From Gemmatimonas sp. (GTDB lineage Bacteria; Gemmatimonadota; Gemmatimonadetes; Gemmatimonadales; Gemmatimonadaceae), in contig NZ_JAJTHI010000010.1 in the NCBI RefSeq assembly GCF_021298855.1, positions 124,001 to 188,000 on the forward strand: a DNA stretch of 64,000 nucleotides, given 5' to 3'. The notes under the pieces are model-generated. The model was not told the DNA's origin. It saw nothing but the letters and a program-made list of their open reading frames with translations, and did not search any database. Below are positions 1 through 7,705 of this stretch, piece by piece. Numbering within the stretch: position 1 is the first letter of the stretch; each line of letters starts with the position of its first letter. The position numbers and the translations under genes were made by a program.

Positions 1-245
1 AACTCGCCATCACCTACGACTTCGGCGCCGACCTCGCCAAGAAGCTCGGTTTCCGCAACGCCAGCATCACGGCCGCCGGGCGCAACCTGTTCCTCTGGAC
101 GAGCTACCCGGGACAGGACCCCGAGTCGAACGAGAACGGCCGCGGCTCAGTCGGCGCACTGCAGGACAACTTCCAGAACGCGACGGACGGCTTCGGCCTC
201 CCGATTCCGCGTCGTGTCTCGCTCGCGCTGAACCTCAACTTCTGA
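1..245 (+). CDS. SusC/RagA-type TonB-linked outer-membrane receptor (3' end only)
   Basis: Only the last 80 codons are in the window; the first complete codon starts at base 3. The visible part has the SusC C-terminal pattern GRNLFLWTSYPGQDPESN, followed by a short acidic/Asn-rich turn and a last beta-strand ending in phenylalanine (LALNLNF), the usual end of an outer-membrane beta-barrel. The next gene, 19 nt downstream, is a SusD-like lipoprotein. SusC and SusD form a lidded outer-membrane importer for oligosaccharides or peptides, and the pair is normally co-transcribed. The substrate cannot be told from this fragment. The family call is strong because the tail motif and the neighbour agree. 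Confidence 0.85.
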   Translation, partial: LAITYDFGADLAKKLGFRNASITAAGRNLFLWTSYPGQDPESNENGRGSVGALQDNFQNATDGFGLPIPRRVSLALNLNF

Positions 246-264
246 TTCGGAGCACGATCCCTCT

Positions 265-1659
265 ATGCAGAAGCTTTTCAAGACGCAGGGAACGCGCTTC
301 CGTCGTGCGCTCGGCACCGCCACGGCGGTGCTGGGCACGATGGCGCTGGCCTCCTGCACCGTGTTCTCCACGGAAGTGAAGAACCCGAACGCCGTCACGG
401 AGGATGCCATCGCGACGTCGGCAGCCGCCGCCACGTCGCTCGTCAACGGCCTCTACGGCGCCGTGAACGCGGCCGGCAACCAGATCACCGGGACCAGCGG
501 TGCCGCCGCCGATGAACTCACCTGGGTGGGCTCGCGCGAGTACTGGAACCTGCTCGACGTGGGTGATATCGGCGACCCGCTCAATGAGTACACCGACGGC
601 CAGTACCCCTTCGTGAGTCAGGCGCGCTGGCTGACCAACTACGTCCTGCCCAAGCTCGAGGAGTACGACAAGGCCGGGGCGCTGCGCAACCGGGCCGACC
701 TGGCGCAGGCGTACTTTCTGGGGGCCACGATCTACACCATGATCGGCGAGAACTACGAGGACTTCATCATCTCGTCCGATCGCGTGAAGGAAGGGGCGCC
801 CGTCGGGGAGGCGAACATGCGCATCATGTTCGACTCCGCCATCGTGTACACCGGCAAGGGAGTGGCCATCGCCACGGCGCTCAACAACCAGCCGTTGCGG
901 GCCCGCCTGCTGGCCATGCAGGCGCGGGCGAAGTGGTCGAAGGCGGTGTGGGCCACGCTGCGCGCCCCGCGCGGCTTCCCGGCCCAGCCGCTGATCAACG
1001 ATGCGGGGGCCAACGCCGACGCGGCAGCCGCCATTGCAGCCTTCGGCAACAACGGGGCGCGCTACCGCTTCGACGTCATCGCGCAAAACGCCGGCGGCTG
1101 GTTCTCGACCGGGTCCGAAATGAACGGCCGCCTCGAGATCCGGGCCGGCAACCGCTACATCATCCCCACCGCGGCGGGGACGCGTCCGGTCGATGGCGCG
1201 GCGGGCATCGCCATGCGCGATCCCATCACCAACGAGATCGATCCGGTGACGCTCGCGAACATCAACGAGTGCTGCCGGCTCTCCTCCACGGTGAACGTGG
1301 GATGGACGGCCGTGTCGGCGAAGGATATGCACCTCATCCTCGCCGAGGCTGCGCTCGCCACGGGTAACACCACCGAATTTGCCAGCCGCATCAATGCGGT
1401 GCGCGCGGTGGACGCCCTCCCGGCGTGGACGCCGACCAGCACGGTGACGGCGCGTGACATCCTCATCCACGAGCGCAACGTGTCCCTGTTCCTGCAGGCG
1501 CGTCGCCTCATCGACCACTATCGCTTCCAGATCCGGGCGGATCGGTGGGTGAGCACGCGGGGAACCCGGCCGTGCTTCTTCCCCATCTCGTACAACGAGC
1601 GGCAGCAGAACCCGCTGGCGCCGCAGCCTGCGCAGGACCGGCCGGCGGCCTGTCAGTAA
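265..1659 (+). CDS. SusD/RagB-like nutrient-binding outer-membrane lipoprotein
   Basis: This protein has 464 residues, slightly short for SusD (usually about 500). It has a signal peptide and a lipobox LAS-C with Cys31, so it should be a surface lipoprotein sitting as a lid on the SusC barrel encoded just upstream. The early segment (VKNPNAVTEDAI) and the repeated helical regions match the TPR-rich SusD fold. A late SusD-type helix (ILIHERNVSLFLQARRLIDH) is also visible. It probably captures an oligomer before TonB-driven import. No adjacent hydrolase indicates the substrate; the next genes are a small lipoprotein and a peptidase, so peptides are as likely as glycans. The start ATG lies 19 nt after the SusC stop, without a strong ribosome-binding site. 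Confidence 0.85.
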   Translation: MQKLFKTQGTRFRRALGTATAVLGTMALASCTVFSTEVKNPNAVTEDAIATSAAAATSLVNGLYGAVNAAGNQITGTSGAAADELTWVGSREYWNLLDVGDIGDPLNEYTDGQYPFVSQARWLTNYVLPKLEEYDKAGALRNRADLAQAYFLGATIYTMIGENYEDFIISSDRVKEGAPVGEANMRIMFDSAIVYTGKGVAIATALNNQPLRARLLAMQARAKWSKAVWATLRAPRGFPAQPLINDAGANADAAAAIAAFGNNGARYRFDVIAQNAGGWFSTGSEMNGRLEIRAGNRYIIPTAAGTRPVDGAAGIAMRDPITNEIDPVTLANINECCRLSSTVNVGWTAVSAKDMHLILAEAALATGNTTEFASRINAVRAVDALPAWTPTSTVTARDILIHERNVSLFLQARRLIDHYRFQIRADRWVSTRGTRPCFFPISYNERQQNPLAPQPAQDRPAACQ

Positions 1660-1718
1660 GCAACTGACCCTCGTACCGGCGGGCTGGTGAACGCCGGTAG
1701 GTGGGATGGAGAAGCAGG

Positions 1719-1752
1719 AATCGGGGGCGACCGCGTGGCGGCGCCCCCGATT
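1719..1752 (+). terminator. Intrinsic terminator after susD
   Basis: A perfect 11-bp stem (1719-1729 with 1742-1752, arm AATCGGGGGCG) encloses a 12-nt loop and runs into a short T-containing tract (TTTCGTT). It lies 60 nt past the susD stop and fits the end of the susC-susD transcript. Confidence 0.7.
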
Positions 1753-1874
1753 TCGTTGGGAGGAGGCGTTGGGGTTGCGCGGTGAGGGGTGGGAGTCGGC
1801 CGCATTGGACTCTGACCCCGCGCGCGCCGGCGCCGTAACTTGAACTCGTACTCGTACCCGCACCCGGGATTCGC

Positions 1875-2354
1875 ATGGCTCACCCATTTCCTCGCCGCCG
1901 CCCGGCCGCATTCACGGCCCTCGCGCTCACCGCCTGGTCGCTCGTGCTGCCGCTGGTCGGCTGCTACCGCTACGTCCCGGTCGACACGAACGCCACGCCG
2001 GCGCTCGGTGAATCCTCGGTGATCCTCACCAGCGCCGGATCGGCCGCGGTGCAGGGGAAGCTCGGCGAGAACGTCCGTACGCTCGACGGTCCGATCACGC
2101 GCGTCACCGCCGACTCGATCGAACTCATCGTCACCGACGTCTTCACGCAAACCCGCGAACGCTTTCCGCAAAACGGGGTGCCGGTGGCCGTCGCCCGCGC
2201 CAACGTGGAGCAGGTGCAGACCAAGTCGTTCTCGAAGAAGCGCACGTGGACGCTCGTGGGCGTCATCGCCGCCGTCCTCGCCGTGGCCCTCGGCGCCGCC
2301 ACCGCCGCCAGCGCGTCGAGCAGCGGTGACGGGGGCGGGGGCATTCAGCCCTGA
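1875..2354 (+). CDS. Small lipoprotein of unknown function
   Basis: This 159-residue protein is not recognised as a named family. It has an Arg-rich N-terminus, a hydrophobic stretch and a lipobox PLVG-C (Cys30), so it should be lipid-anchored. The middle (about residues 45-115) alternates short strands with charged turns (VQGKLGENVRTLDGPITRV) and looks like a small beta-domain. Next comes a basic KKR segment, a hydrophobic helix (LVGVIAAVLAVALGAATAA) and a Ser/Gly-rich tail. That helix after the basic stretch could be a second membrane anchor. It lies between the susCD terminator and the peptidase gene and may share a transcript with the latter (61-nt gap). No function is proposed. Confidence 0.7.
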   Translation: MAHPFPRRRPAAFTALALTAWSLVLPLVGCYRYVPVDTNATPALGESSVILTSAGSAAVQGKLGENVRTLDGPITRVTADSIELIVTDVFTQTRERFPQNGVPVAVARANVEQVQTKSFSKKRTWTLVGVIAAVLAVALGAATAASASSSGDGGGGIQP

Positions 2355-2415
2355 ACCTTCGTCAGTTCGCCATCCTGTCCGCGGTTTCCCCTCTTCTCTC
2401 CCCTCGAGTCTTCCC

Positions 2416-3705
2416 ATGACCACCCGCCGCGATTTCCTCGCCACCTCCTCGGCGTCACTCGCGGCGCTCGCCGTGACCGGTTGCGATCAGGCCAACGCCC
2501 ACGTCGGCACCACGCCCGTGGCCAGTGACCTGCCGCCGGCCATTGCAGCGCTCACGCCCATGAAGGACGGGGTCGTCCCCATCTCGGTAGACGAACGCAA
2601 GGCACGGCTCGACAAGGCGCGGCGGCTCATGACTGACCAGCGCATTGACGCCCTCATGCTCGCCGGGGGCACCAGCATGGAGTACTTCACCGGAATGCGC
2701 TGGGGGAACAGCGAGCGGCTGCTGGCCGTGGTGATTCCGGCCAAGGGGGCGCCGTTTCTCGTCACACCGAAGTTCGAGGAGGAGCGAGCGCTCGAACAGG
2801 CCACCATGGGACCGCTCGGCCTGGACGCCACCGTGTACGCATGGGAAGAGCACGAGGATCCGTGGGCGTTCTTCGGCAAGGGGCTGCGTGACCGCGGGCT
2901 GGCGACCGCCACCATCGGGGTGGAGGAGACGGTCAAGTTTCAGTTCAGCGACGGCGCCGCACGCCTTCCCCAGGTGCGCACCGTGAGTGGAACGCCGGTG
3001 ACCGCTGGATGCCGCATCACGAAGGACGCGCACGAGTTGGCCCTCATGCGGCACGCCAGCAAGGTCACCCTGCTCGCCTACGAGGCGGCATACAAATCGC
3101 TCACGGAAGGGATGACACAGGATGACTTCGCGGATCTCGTCCAGCTCGCGCACAAGCGACTCGGCTATACCGGCAGTGCCGGTGTGCAGGTGGGCAAGTA
3201 CAGTGCCCTGCCCCACGGAAGCGCCACCCCGCAAGTCGTGCAGGAAGGCAGCATTCTCCTGATCGACGGCGGCTGCAAGGTGGAGGGCTACAGTTCGGAT
3301 ATCTCCCGCACGTTCGTCCTCGGCAAGGCAACGCAGCGGATGAAGGATGTTTTCGAAATCGAGTTCAGGGCGCAGACTGCCGCGCTGGCCGCGGCGAGGC
3401 CGGGGGTGCCCTGCGAAGCCGTCGATGCCGCCGCGCGCAAGGTCATCGTCGATGCCGGCTTCGGTCCCGACTATCAGTACTTCTCCCATCGGGTGGGGCA
3501 CGGCATGGGCATGGACGGCCACGAGTGGCCCTATCTGGTGCGCGGCAATACGCTGCCACTCGCGCCCGGCATGGTGTTCTCCGACGAACCGGGCATCTAC
3601 ATCCCCGGTGAGTTCGGCATTCGTCTCGAGGACGACATGGTCATCACGGAGAGCGGTGCCGAGCTGTTCACGCCCCAGTCGGAAAGCCTCGAACAGCCGT
3701 TCTGA
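2416..3705 (+). CDS. Exported Xaa-Pro aminopeptidase/dipeptidase (M24B family), Tat lipoprotein
   Basis: It hydrolyses peptides with proline in the second position, using two divalent metal ions. The 429-residue protein starts at 2416 with TTRRDFLAT, a twin-arginine signal followed by a lipobox (AVTG-C, Cys23), so it is probably exported folded and lipid-anchored. A longer in-frame start at 2326 would destroy this signal. Residues about 50-190 form the creatinase-like N-domain. The catalytic pita-bread domain shows all five M24 metal ligands: Asp284 and Asp295 (DGG...SSDISRTF), His in HGMGMDGHEWP, Glu in DEPGIYIPG and Glu in RLEDD. It is intact, so it should be active. Tat export fits a metalloenzyme loaded in the cytoplasm. 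It could help use peptides taken up by the SusCD-type system upstream, but that is inference. Confidence 0.9.
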   Translation: MTTRRDFLATSSASLAALAVTGCDQANAHVGTTPVASDLPPAIAALTPMKDGVVPISVDERKARLDKARRLMTDQRIDALMLAGGTSMEYFTGMRWGNSERLLAVVIPAKGAPFLVTPKFEEERALEQATMGPLGLDATVYAWEEHEDPWAFFGKGLRDRGLATATIGVEETVKFQFSDGAARLPQVRTVSGTPVTAGCRITKDAHELALMRHASKVTLLAYEAAYKSLTEGMTQDDFADLVQLAHKRLGYTGSAGVQVGKYSALPHGSATPQVVQEGSILLIDGGCKVEGYSSDISRTFVLGKATQRMKDVFEIEFRAQTAALAAARPGVPCEAVDAAARKVIVDAGFGPDYQYFSHRVGHGMGMDGHEWPYLVRGNTLPLAPGMVFSDEPGIYIPGEFGIRLEDDMVITESGAELFTPQSESLEQPF

Positions 3706-3746
3706 CGTCGCCGTGGGACGGTGTGGGACAGGCTAGCTTTCCCGGC

Positions 3747-4325
3747 ATGCCCGCGCTGATCGTGGCCTTCGACGGCGTTCTTGCCGACACCCTCCTGTTG
3801 CGGGCGCATGTGCTCGCCGACGCCGCGGCGGCCGAGTTCCAGCCGCGATCAATGGCGGCGGCGCTCGCCGTGCTTCCGGGGCGCACACTGCTGGAAGCCG
3901 CGCTGGCGCTGTTCGCAGACGAGACCGAGCGGGATCCCACACTTCCCGAACTCGTCGCCCTGCGTGCGCAACGGGGGTACCGCCAGCTCGTGACGCACGG
4001 CGTTCCGGTGCACCCGGCGGTTGTGGATGAAATGGAGGCCGCGGGGCGACGGGGCGACCGCGTCGTGGTACGGGCGGACAGCGAACGGCGCGACGTGGAG
4101 CCGCTGCTCGCGCTGCTTGGGCTCGACCACACGCTGGCCTTCCTTCGCTGCAGTGATGACCGGCCACACGGAGCCGCCGCGTCACTCGTACGGAGTTGGC
4201 AGGCCATTGATGGGCGTCTGAACGGACTGCGCCAGCCGCCCTCCGAGCGAGTCGCGTGGGAACCGCATGGGGTGACCACGACCGCCGTGGCCGGCGAGTT
4301 TGCGGCGCGCGTACGCGCCTTCTGA
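3747..4325 (+). CDS. HAD-superfamily-like protein lacking the catalytic nucleophile
   Basis: This 192-residue protein has the shape of a small HAD phosphatase with a helical cap (residues about 15-85). The normal motif I, DxDGxLxDT, reads VAFDGVLADT: the acid/base Asp9 is present, but the position of the phosphoryl-accepting nucleophile is Ala7 (codon GCC, one base from GAC). Later elements resemble motif II (VVRADSE) and the acidic motif near CSDD. As read, the enzyme could not form the aspartyl-phosphate intermediate. It may be a binding or regulatory protein, a degenerating gene, or the base may be a sequencing error. An in-frame GTG at 3723 is possible, but ATG at 3747 fits the family N-terminus. 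It sits between the peptidase and ygfZ on the same strand. Confidence 0.7.
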   Translation: MPALIVAFDGVLADTLLLRAHVLADAAAAEFQPRSMAAALAVLPGRTLLEAALALFADETERDPTLPELVALRAQRGYRQLVTHGVPVHPAVVDEMEAAGRRGDRVVVRADSERRDVEPLLALLGLDHTLAFLRCSDDRPHGAAASLVRSWQAIDGRLNGLRQPPSERVAWEPHGVTTTAVAGEFAARVRAF

Positions 4326-4455
4326 GGCACGGCATCGCATTGATTCGTTCGCAGGCCTCGTTACACTTGGAAACGGTGTTCAGCCACGCGTGCGGGATGG
4401 ACCGCGCGCCCCGTCACTCACCGGCCGCACCGACATCCCTGCGCCAAGGAGTTTC

Positions 4456-5559
4456 GTGAGCGATCCGTCCGTGAACCCTGCTGCCGCGACGACCGGCCTG
4501 CCGAACGGCGTGGAGTCACCATCCGTGGTGTACCCGGAACCGCTGAGCCGCGACGACGTCGAGGCGTATCACGACTTGCGGCGCGATGCGGCCTGGTTCG
4601 AGGCGCTGCACCACTGGAGCAGTATCGAAGGGCCGAAGGCCATGGAGGCGTTGAACGGCCTGATTACGAACGACGTGAGCGAACTGGCCGTGGGGAAGGG
4701 CCTGCACGCGGTGGCGCTGACGCCGAAGGGAAAGGTGGTGTGTGACATGTACGTGGTGCGCACCGCGGCCGACCGCTTCCTGCTCACGGTACTCGGGCCG
4801 AGCGCTCCGGCGTGGCTCGAGCTGGCGCGCAAGTACATCAATCCCCGGTTGGCCAAGGTGACCGACGAGTCGGACCAGTGGGCCACCTACATGCTGTATG
4901 GGGCGCGGGCGGCCGCTGCCGTGGCGGATCTGGGGGGCGGACCACCCGGTGCCGCGCCGCTCGGCGACGTCATGGGTGGCACACTCGACGAATGGCCCGT
5001 CTGGTCGCATGGCCTGTGGAACATCGGGCCGGCATCCGTGCGGCTCATTCGCGCTCCGGTCCTGGGTTCGCTGCCCGGCTTCGTCATCGTCGCCGATGCG
5101 CGCGACGCCGAGGTGGTGCGCGATCGGTTGCTGGCGTCCACGAAACGCCACGCCTCGCATGCAGTCTGGAACGTGGCGCGCATCGAGGGCGGACGTCCGG
5201 CATTCGGGGTTGATATGGACGAGCACACCATCCCGCAGGAAGCGAATCTCGACACCCTGGGCGCAATTTCCTTCACCAAAGGGTGCTACACCGGGCAGGA
5301 GACGGTGGCCCGGGTGCATTTCCGTGGCCACGTGAACCGCCACCTGCGTGGCCTGCGCGCGGACCAGCCGCTCCCGCAGTTTGCCCGGGTGTACGATGCC
5401 AACGGCAAGGATGTCGGCGATGTGCGCAGCTCGGTGCTGTCCCCGCGTCTTGGCCCGATCGCCCTGGCCATGATTCGCCGGGAGGTGGCGCCGGGAGACA
5501 CGGTGCGAGTGCACGACGGGATCACCGCCGCCGTCGAGGCGCTCCCCTTCCCCGAGTGA
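4456..5559 (+). CDS. ygfZ: YgfZ/GcvT-like folate-binding protein (Fe-S cluster maintenance)
   Basis: YgfZ proteins bind tetrahydrofolate and support repair or assembly of certain Fe-S enzymes. The 367-residue product has the family signature KGCYTGQE (here FTKGCYTGQETVARV) containing the conserved cysteine, in a GcvT-like three-domain fold. The GTG start at 4456 is chosen because AAGGAG stands 4 nt upstream; a longer in-frame opening to 4300 has no such site and adds unrelated sequence. The gene is probably monocistronic, ending just before a terminator shared with the convergent lipoprotein gene. The function is inferred from the family. Confidence 0.9.
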   Translation: MSDPSVNPAAATTGLPNGVESPSVVYPEPLSRDDVEAYHDLRRDAAWFEALHHWSSIEGPKAMEALNGLITNDVSELAVGKGLHAVALTPKGKVVCDMYVVRTAADRFLLTVLGPSAPAWLELARKYINPRLAKVTDESDQWATYMLYGARAAAAVADLGGGPPGAAPLGDVMGGTLDEWPVWSHGLWNIGPASVRLIRAPVLGSLPGFVIVADARDAEVVRDRLLASTKRHASHAVWNVARIEGGRPAFGVDMDEHTIPQEANLDTLGAISFTKGCYTGQETVARVHFRGHVNRHLRGLRADQPLPQFARVYDANGKDVGDVRSSVLSPRLGPIALAMIRREVAPGDTVRVHDGITAAVEALPFPE

Positions 5560-5586
5560 CCTGGGCAGCCTGCTGGGCCCGGAAAT

Positions 5587-5616
5587 AAAAAAGGGGCCGC
5601 ACCGAAGTGCGGCCCC
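5587..5616 (-). terminator. Strong intrinsic terminator with UUCG loop
   Basis: A perfect 10-bp stem (5593-5602 with 5607-5616) closes a 4-nt loop. On the minus strand it is the extra-stable C(UUCG)G tetraloop, followed directly by six U residues (complement of the A run 5587-5592). It lies 17 nt after the stop of the small lipoprotein gene. It may also stop read-through from ygfZ, since a T-rich stretch (TCTTCTT) follows on the plus strand. Confidence 0.9.
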
Positions 5617-5633
5617 TCTTCTTCACGACCAGC

Positions 5634-5837
5634 TTAGTGCTTGGCCGAGTCGGCCGGGGCGGCCGCGGCGGCCGAGTCAGGCTTGGCCGAGTCGGCCGGG
5701 GCAGCCATCGCGGCCGAGTCCATGGCCGGGGCGGCAGCAGCCGGGGCGGCCGCAGCGGTGTCAGCGGCGGGGGCCTCTTCCTTGGCGGAGCAGGCGGCGA
5801 GCACGATAGCAGCGGCGACGAGGGCGATGCGCTTCAT
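5634..5837 (-). CDS. Tiny alanine-rich lipoprotein
   Basis: This 67-residue protein starts with a clear lipoprotein signal (MKRIALVAAAIVLAAC, Cys16). The mature part is only about 50 residues, almost entirely Ala, Pro, Ser, Asp and Lys, with the unit APADSAK appearing twice. No folded domain is expected; such short, flexible, lipid-anchored peptides are known in many bacteria as envelope or spacer lipoproteins. The ATG at 5837 gives the full signal peptide; a longer opening to 5948 is less likely. It has its own consensus-like promoter (5932-5959) and a very strong terminator, which suggests a short, abundant mRNA. No specific function is claimed. Confidence 0.75.
   Translation of the reverse strand: MKRIALVAAAIVLAACSAKEEAPAADTAAAAPAAAAPAMDSAAMAAPADSAKPDSAAAAAPADSAKH
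5640..5723. repeat. Two-copy 42-bp tandem repeat inside the Ala-rich lipoprotein gene
   Basis: The units at 5640-5681 and 5682-5723 share the same first 21 bases and differ by a few substitutions afterwards, giving a 14-residue repeat in the protein. A recent in-frame duplication is the simplest explanation. Confidence 0.65.
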
Positions 5838-6199
5838 GATGTTGGACTCCAAACGGTGCGATGTGTGCGCCGTGCGTCCATAATGCGCACGGCCCCCCCG
5901 GCAGGTGTGCCGACGGGGATCAAGCGAGAGGAATGTACGGTGCCACACCCAGCTGTCAAGACACCGTAATCGGATTCTAACCTGTGGCGGTACGAGGAAA
6001 ACGCTTGCGGGACATGGATTTTCCCGTGTTTCTGAAACGCGAAGGCGGCGTACCCCTGTCCTCAGCTCGCGGGCACCGTTCGCAGGGTTCGTGCGCTATG
6101 CCTTGGTACCCTGCGAGGTCAGAACGGGACAGTCCGCCGCAAACAGGCGACGCCGTTCCCAGTCGCCTCTCCCCGTTTTCGTGTCCCTGATTGCTCACC
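5838..6199. other. Divergent intergenic region (362 nt)
   Basis: It holds the lipoprotein promoter described separately and the upstream region of the AAA ATPase gene. I find no convincing plus-strand promoter, RNA gene or coding ORF in the remainder. A GC-rich segment around 5880-5920 can fold but matches no known element. Confidence 0.5.
5932..5959 (-). promoter_or_regulatory. Sigma-70-type promoter for the Ala-rich lipoprotein gene
   Basis: On the minus strand a perfect -35 box TTGACA (5959-5954) is followed after 16 nt by TACATT (5937-5932), four of six matches to the -10 consensus. The predicted start near 5925 leaves a leader of about 88 nt before the ATG at 5837. Confidence 0.65.
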
Positions 6200-7654
6200 G
6201 TGTCCAGACTCCCCGATACTCTCGGCGCCCTCAAGCGCTCCGGCTACGCCACCAATCGTCCGCGGAACGTCAAGGACGAGATTCGCCGCAATCTCATTGC
6301 GCGCCTGCAGGACGGCGGGCCGCTCTTCCGCGGTGTCCTCGGGTACGAGGACACCGTGATGCCGCAGATCGTGAACGCCCTGCTGGCCCGCCACAACTTC
6401 ATCCTGCTCGGGCTGCGCGGTCAGGCCAAGTCGCGCATCCTGCGCGCACTCGCCTCGCTGCTCGATGAAGCCATGCCGGTGATCGCGGGGAGCGAGGTGA
6501 ACGATGATCCGTTCGCGCCCATCTCCAAGTACGCGCGCACCCTCATGGACGATGCCGGCGATGACACGCCCATTGCGTGGGTCTCGCGCGACCAGCGCTA
6601 CGTGGAGAAGCTCGCGACCCCCGACGTGACGGTCGCCGACATCATCGGTGATGTGGATCCCATCAAGGCCGCACGTGGTGGGCACCTGCTCAGCGACGAA
6701 CTGACCATTCACTATGGCATGCTCCCGCGGGCGAACCGTGGCATCTTCGCGTTGAACGAGCTGCCCGACCTCGCGGGCAAGGTGCAGGTCGGCCTCTTCA
6801 ACATCATGCAGGAGGGCGACGTCCAGATCAAAGGCTATCCGGTGCGTCTCGCACTCGATGTCCTCCTGTGCTTCACTGCCAATCCCGAAGACTATACGGC
6901 GCGCGGCAAGATCATCACGCCGCTCAAGGACCGCATCGGCAGCGAGATCATCACGCACTACCCGGAGTCGGTCGCGCTCGGGGTCTCCATTACCCGGCAG
7001 GAAGCGTGGACAAAGCGTGACCACGGCGTCGACATCCGCGTCCCCGACCTCATCGAGGAGGTCGTGGAGCGCATCGCCTTCGAGGCCCGTGACGACAAGC
7101 GCATCGACAAGCGGAGCGGCGTGTCGCAGCGCATGCCCATCACCGCCATGGAAAACGTCGTGTCGAACGCCGAGCAGCGTGCGCTGCGGAGCGGCGACGG
7201 CGAGGCGGTCCCGCGGGTGGCCGATGTCTATGCCGCGCTGCCTGCAATTACGGGCAAGATCGAGCTCGAGTACGAGGGGGAGCTGGTGGGCGGCAACGCC
7301 ATTGCCAAGGAGCTCATCCGTCGTGCCTGCGATGCCACGCTGCGCGAGCGGACGGGAGATCTCGACACCGACGACATCGTGATGTGGTTCGATCAGGGGA
7401 GCGCCCTGCAGGTCGGCGACGACATCGCCATCGACGTGGTACGGAAGGGCTTCGATCTGGTGCCCGGATTGGTGGACACCGTGGTGGCACTTGGCCTCGC
7501 CCGCAAGGGCGACGATGCCATGATCGTGGTGGCCTGCGAACTCGTCCTGGAAGCGCTGGTGGCACGACGCAAGATTTCGCGCTCGGACGCCGGCGCGTAT
7601 GGGCGTGCCGAGCGCGAACCGCGGCGGCGCCCCAACCAGGATTACTTCGGGTAA
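6200..7654 (+). CDS. MoxR-type AAA+ ATPase (magnesium-chelatase subunit I-like)
   Basis: MoxR-type AAA+ proteins form hexameric rings that work with VWA-domain proteins as chaperones or metal-insertion machines. The 484-residue product has Walker A GLRGQAKS (Lys77), a helix-2-insert type AAA core similar to ChlI/BchI, and a long C-terminal helical extension. It is longer than true BchI (about 340 residues) and no bacteriochlorophyll genes are nearby, so a pigment role is not supported. GTG at 6200 fits the conserved beginning; TTG at 6191 is an alternative. The likely partner is the VWA protein at 17620-18894, about 10 kb away on the same strand, with unrelated genes between them. Confidence 0.85.
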   Translation: MSRLPDTLGALKRSGYATNRPRNVKDEIRRNLIARLQDGGPLFRGVLGYEDTVMPQIVNALLARHNFILLGLRGQAKSRILRALASLLDEAMPVIAGSEVNDDPFAPISKYARTLMDDAGDDTPIAWVSRDQRYVEKLATPDVTVADIIGDVDPIKAARGGHLLSDELTIHYGMLPRANRGIFALNELPDLAGKVQVGLFNIMQEGDVQIKGYPVRLALDVLLCFTANPEDYTARGKIITPLKDRIGSEIITHYPESVALGVSITRQEAWTKRDHGVDIRVPDLIEEVVERIAFEARDDKRIDKRSGVSQRMPITAMENVVSNAEQRALRSGDGEAVPRVADVYAALPAITGKIELEYEGELVGGNAIAKELIRRACDATLRERTGDLDTDDIVMWFDQGSALQVGDDIAIDVVRKGFDLVPGLVDTVVALGLARKGDDAMIVVACELVLEALVARRKISRSDAGAYGRAEREPRRRPNQDYFG

Positions 7655-7705
7655 GCGCAGGCGGCAGTTAATCTCCGGTTAAGGGACAGGTCGTCAGAAT
7701 GCGGC

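Noticed and set aside
6200-7654. Assignment as magnesium chelatase BchI for bacteriochlorophyll
   Set aside because: About 140 residues longer than BchI, and no bch, puf or crt genes are in the window; MoxR-VWA context is preferred.
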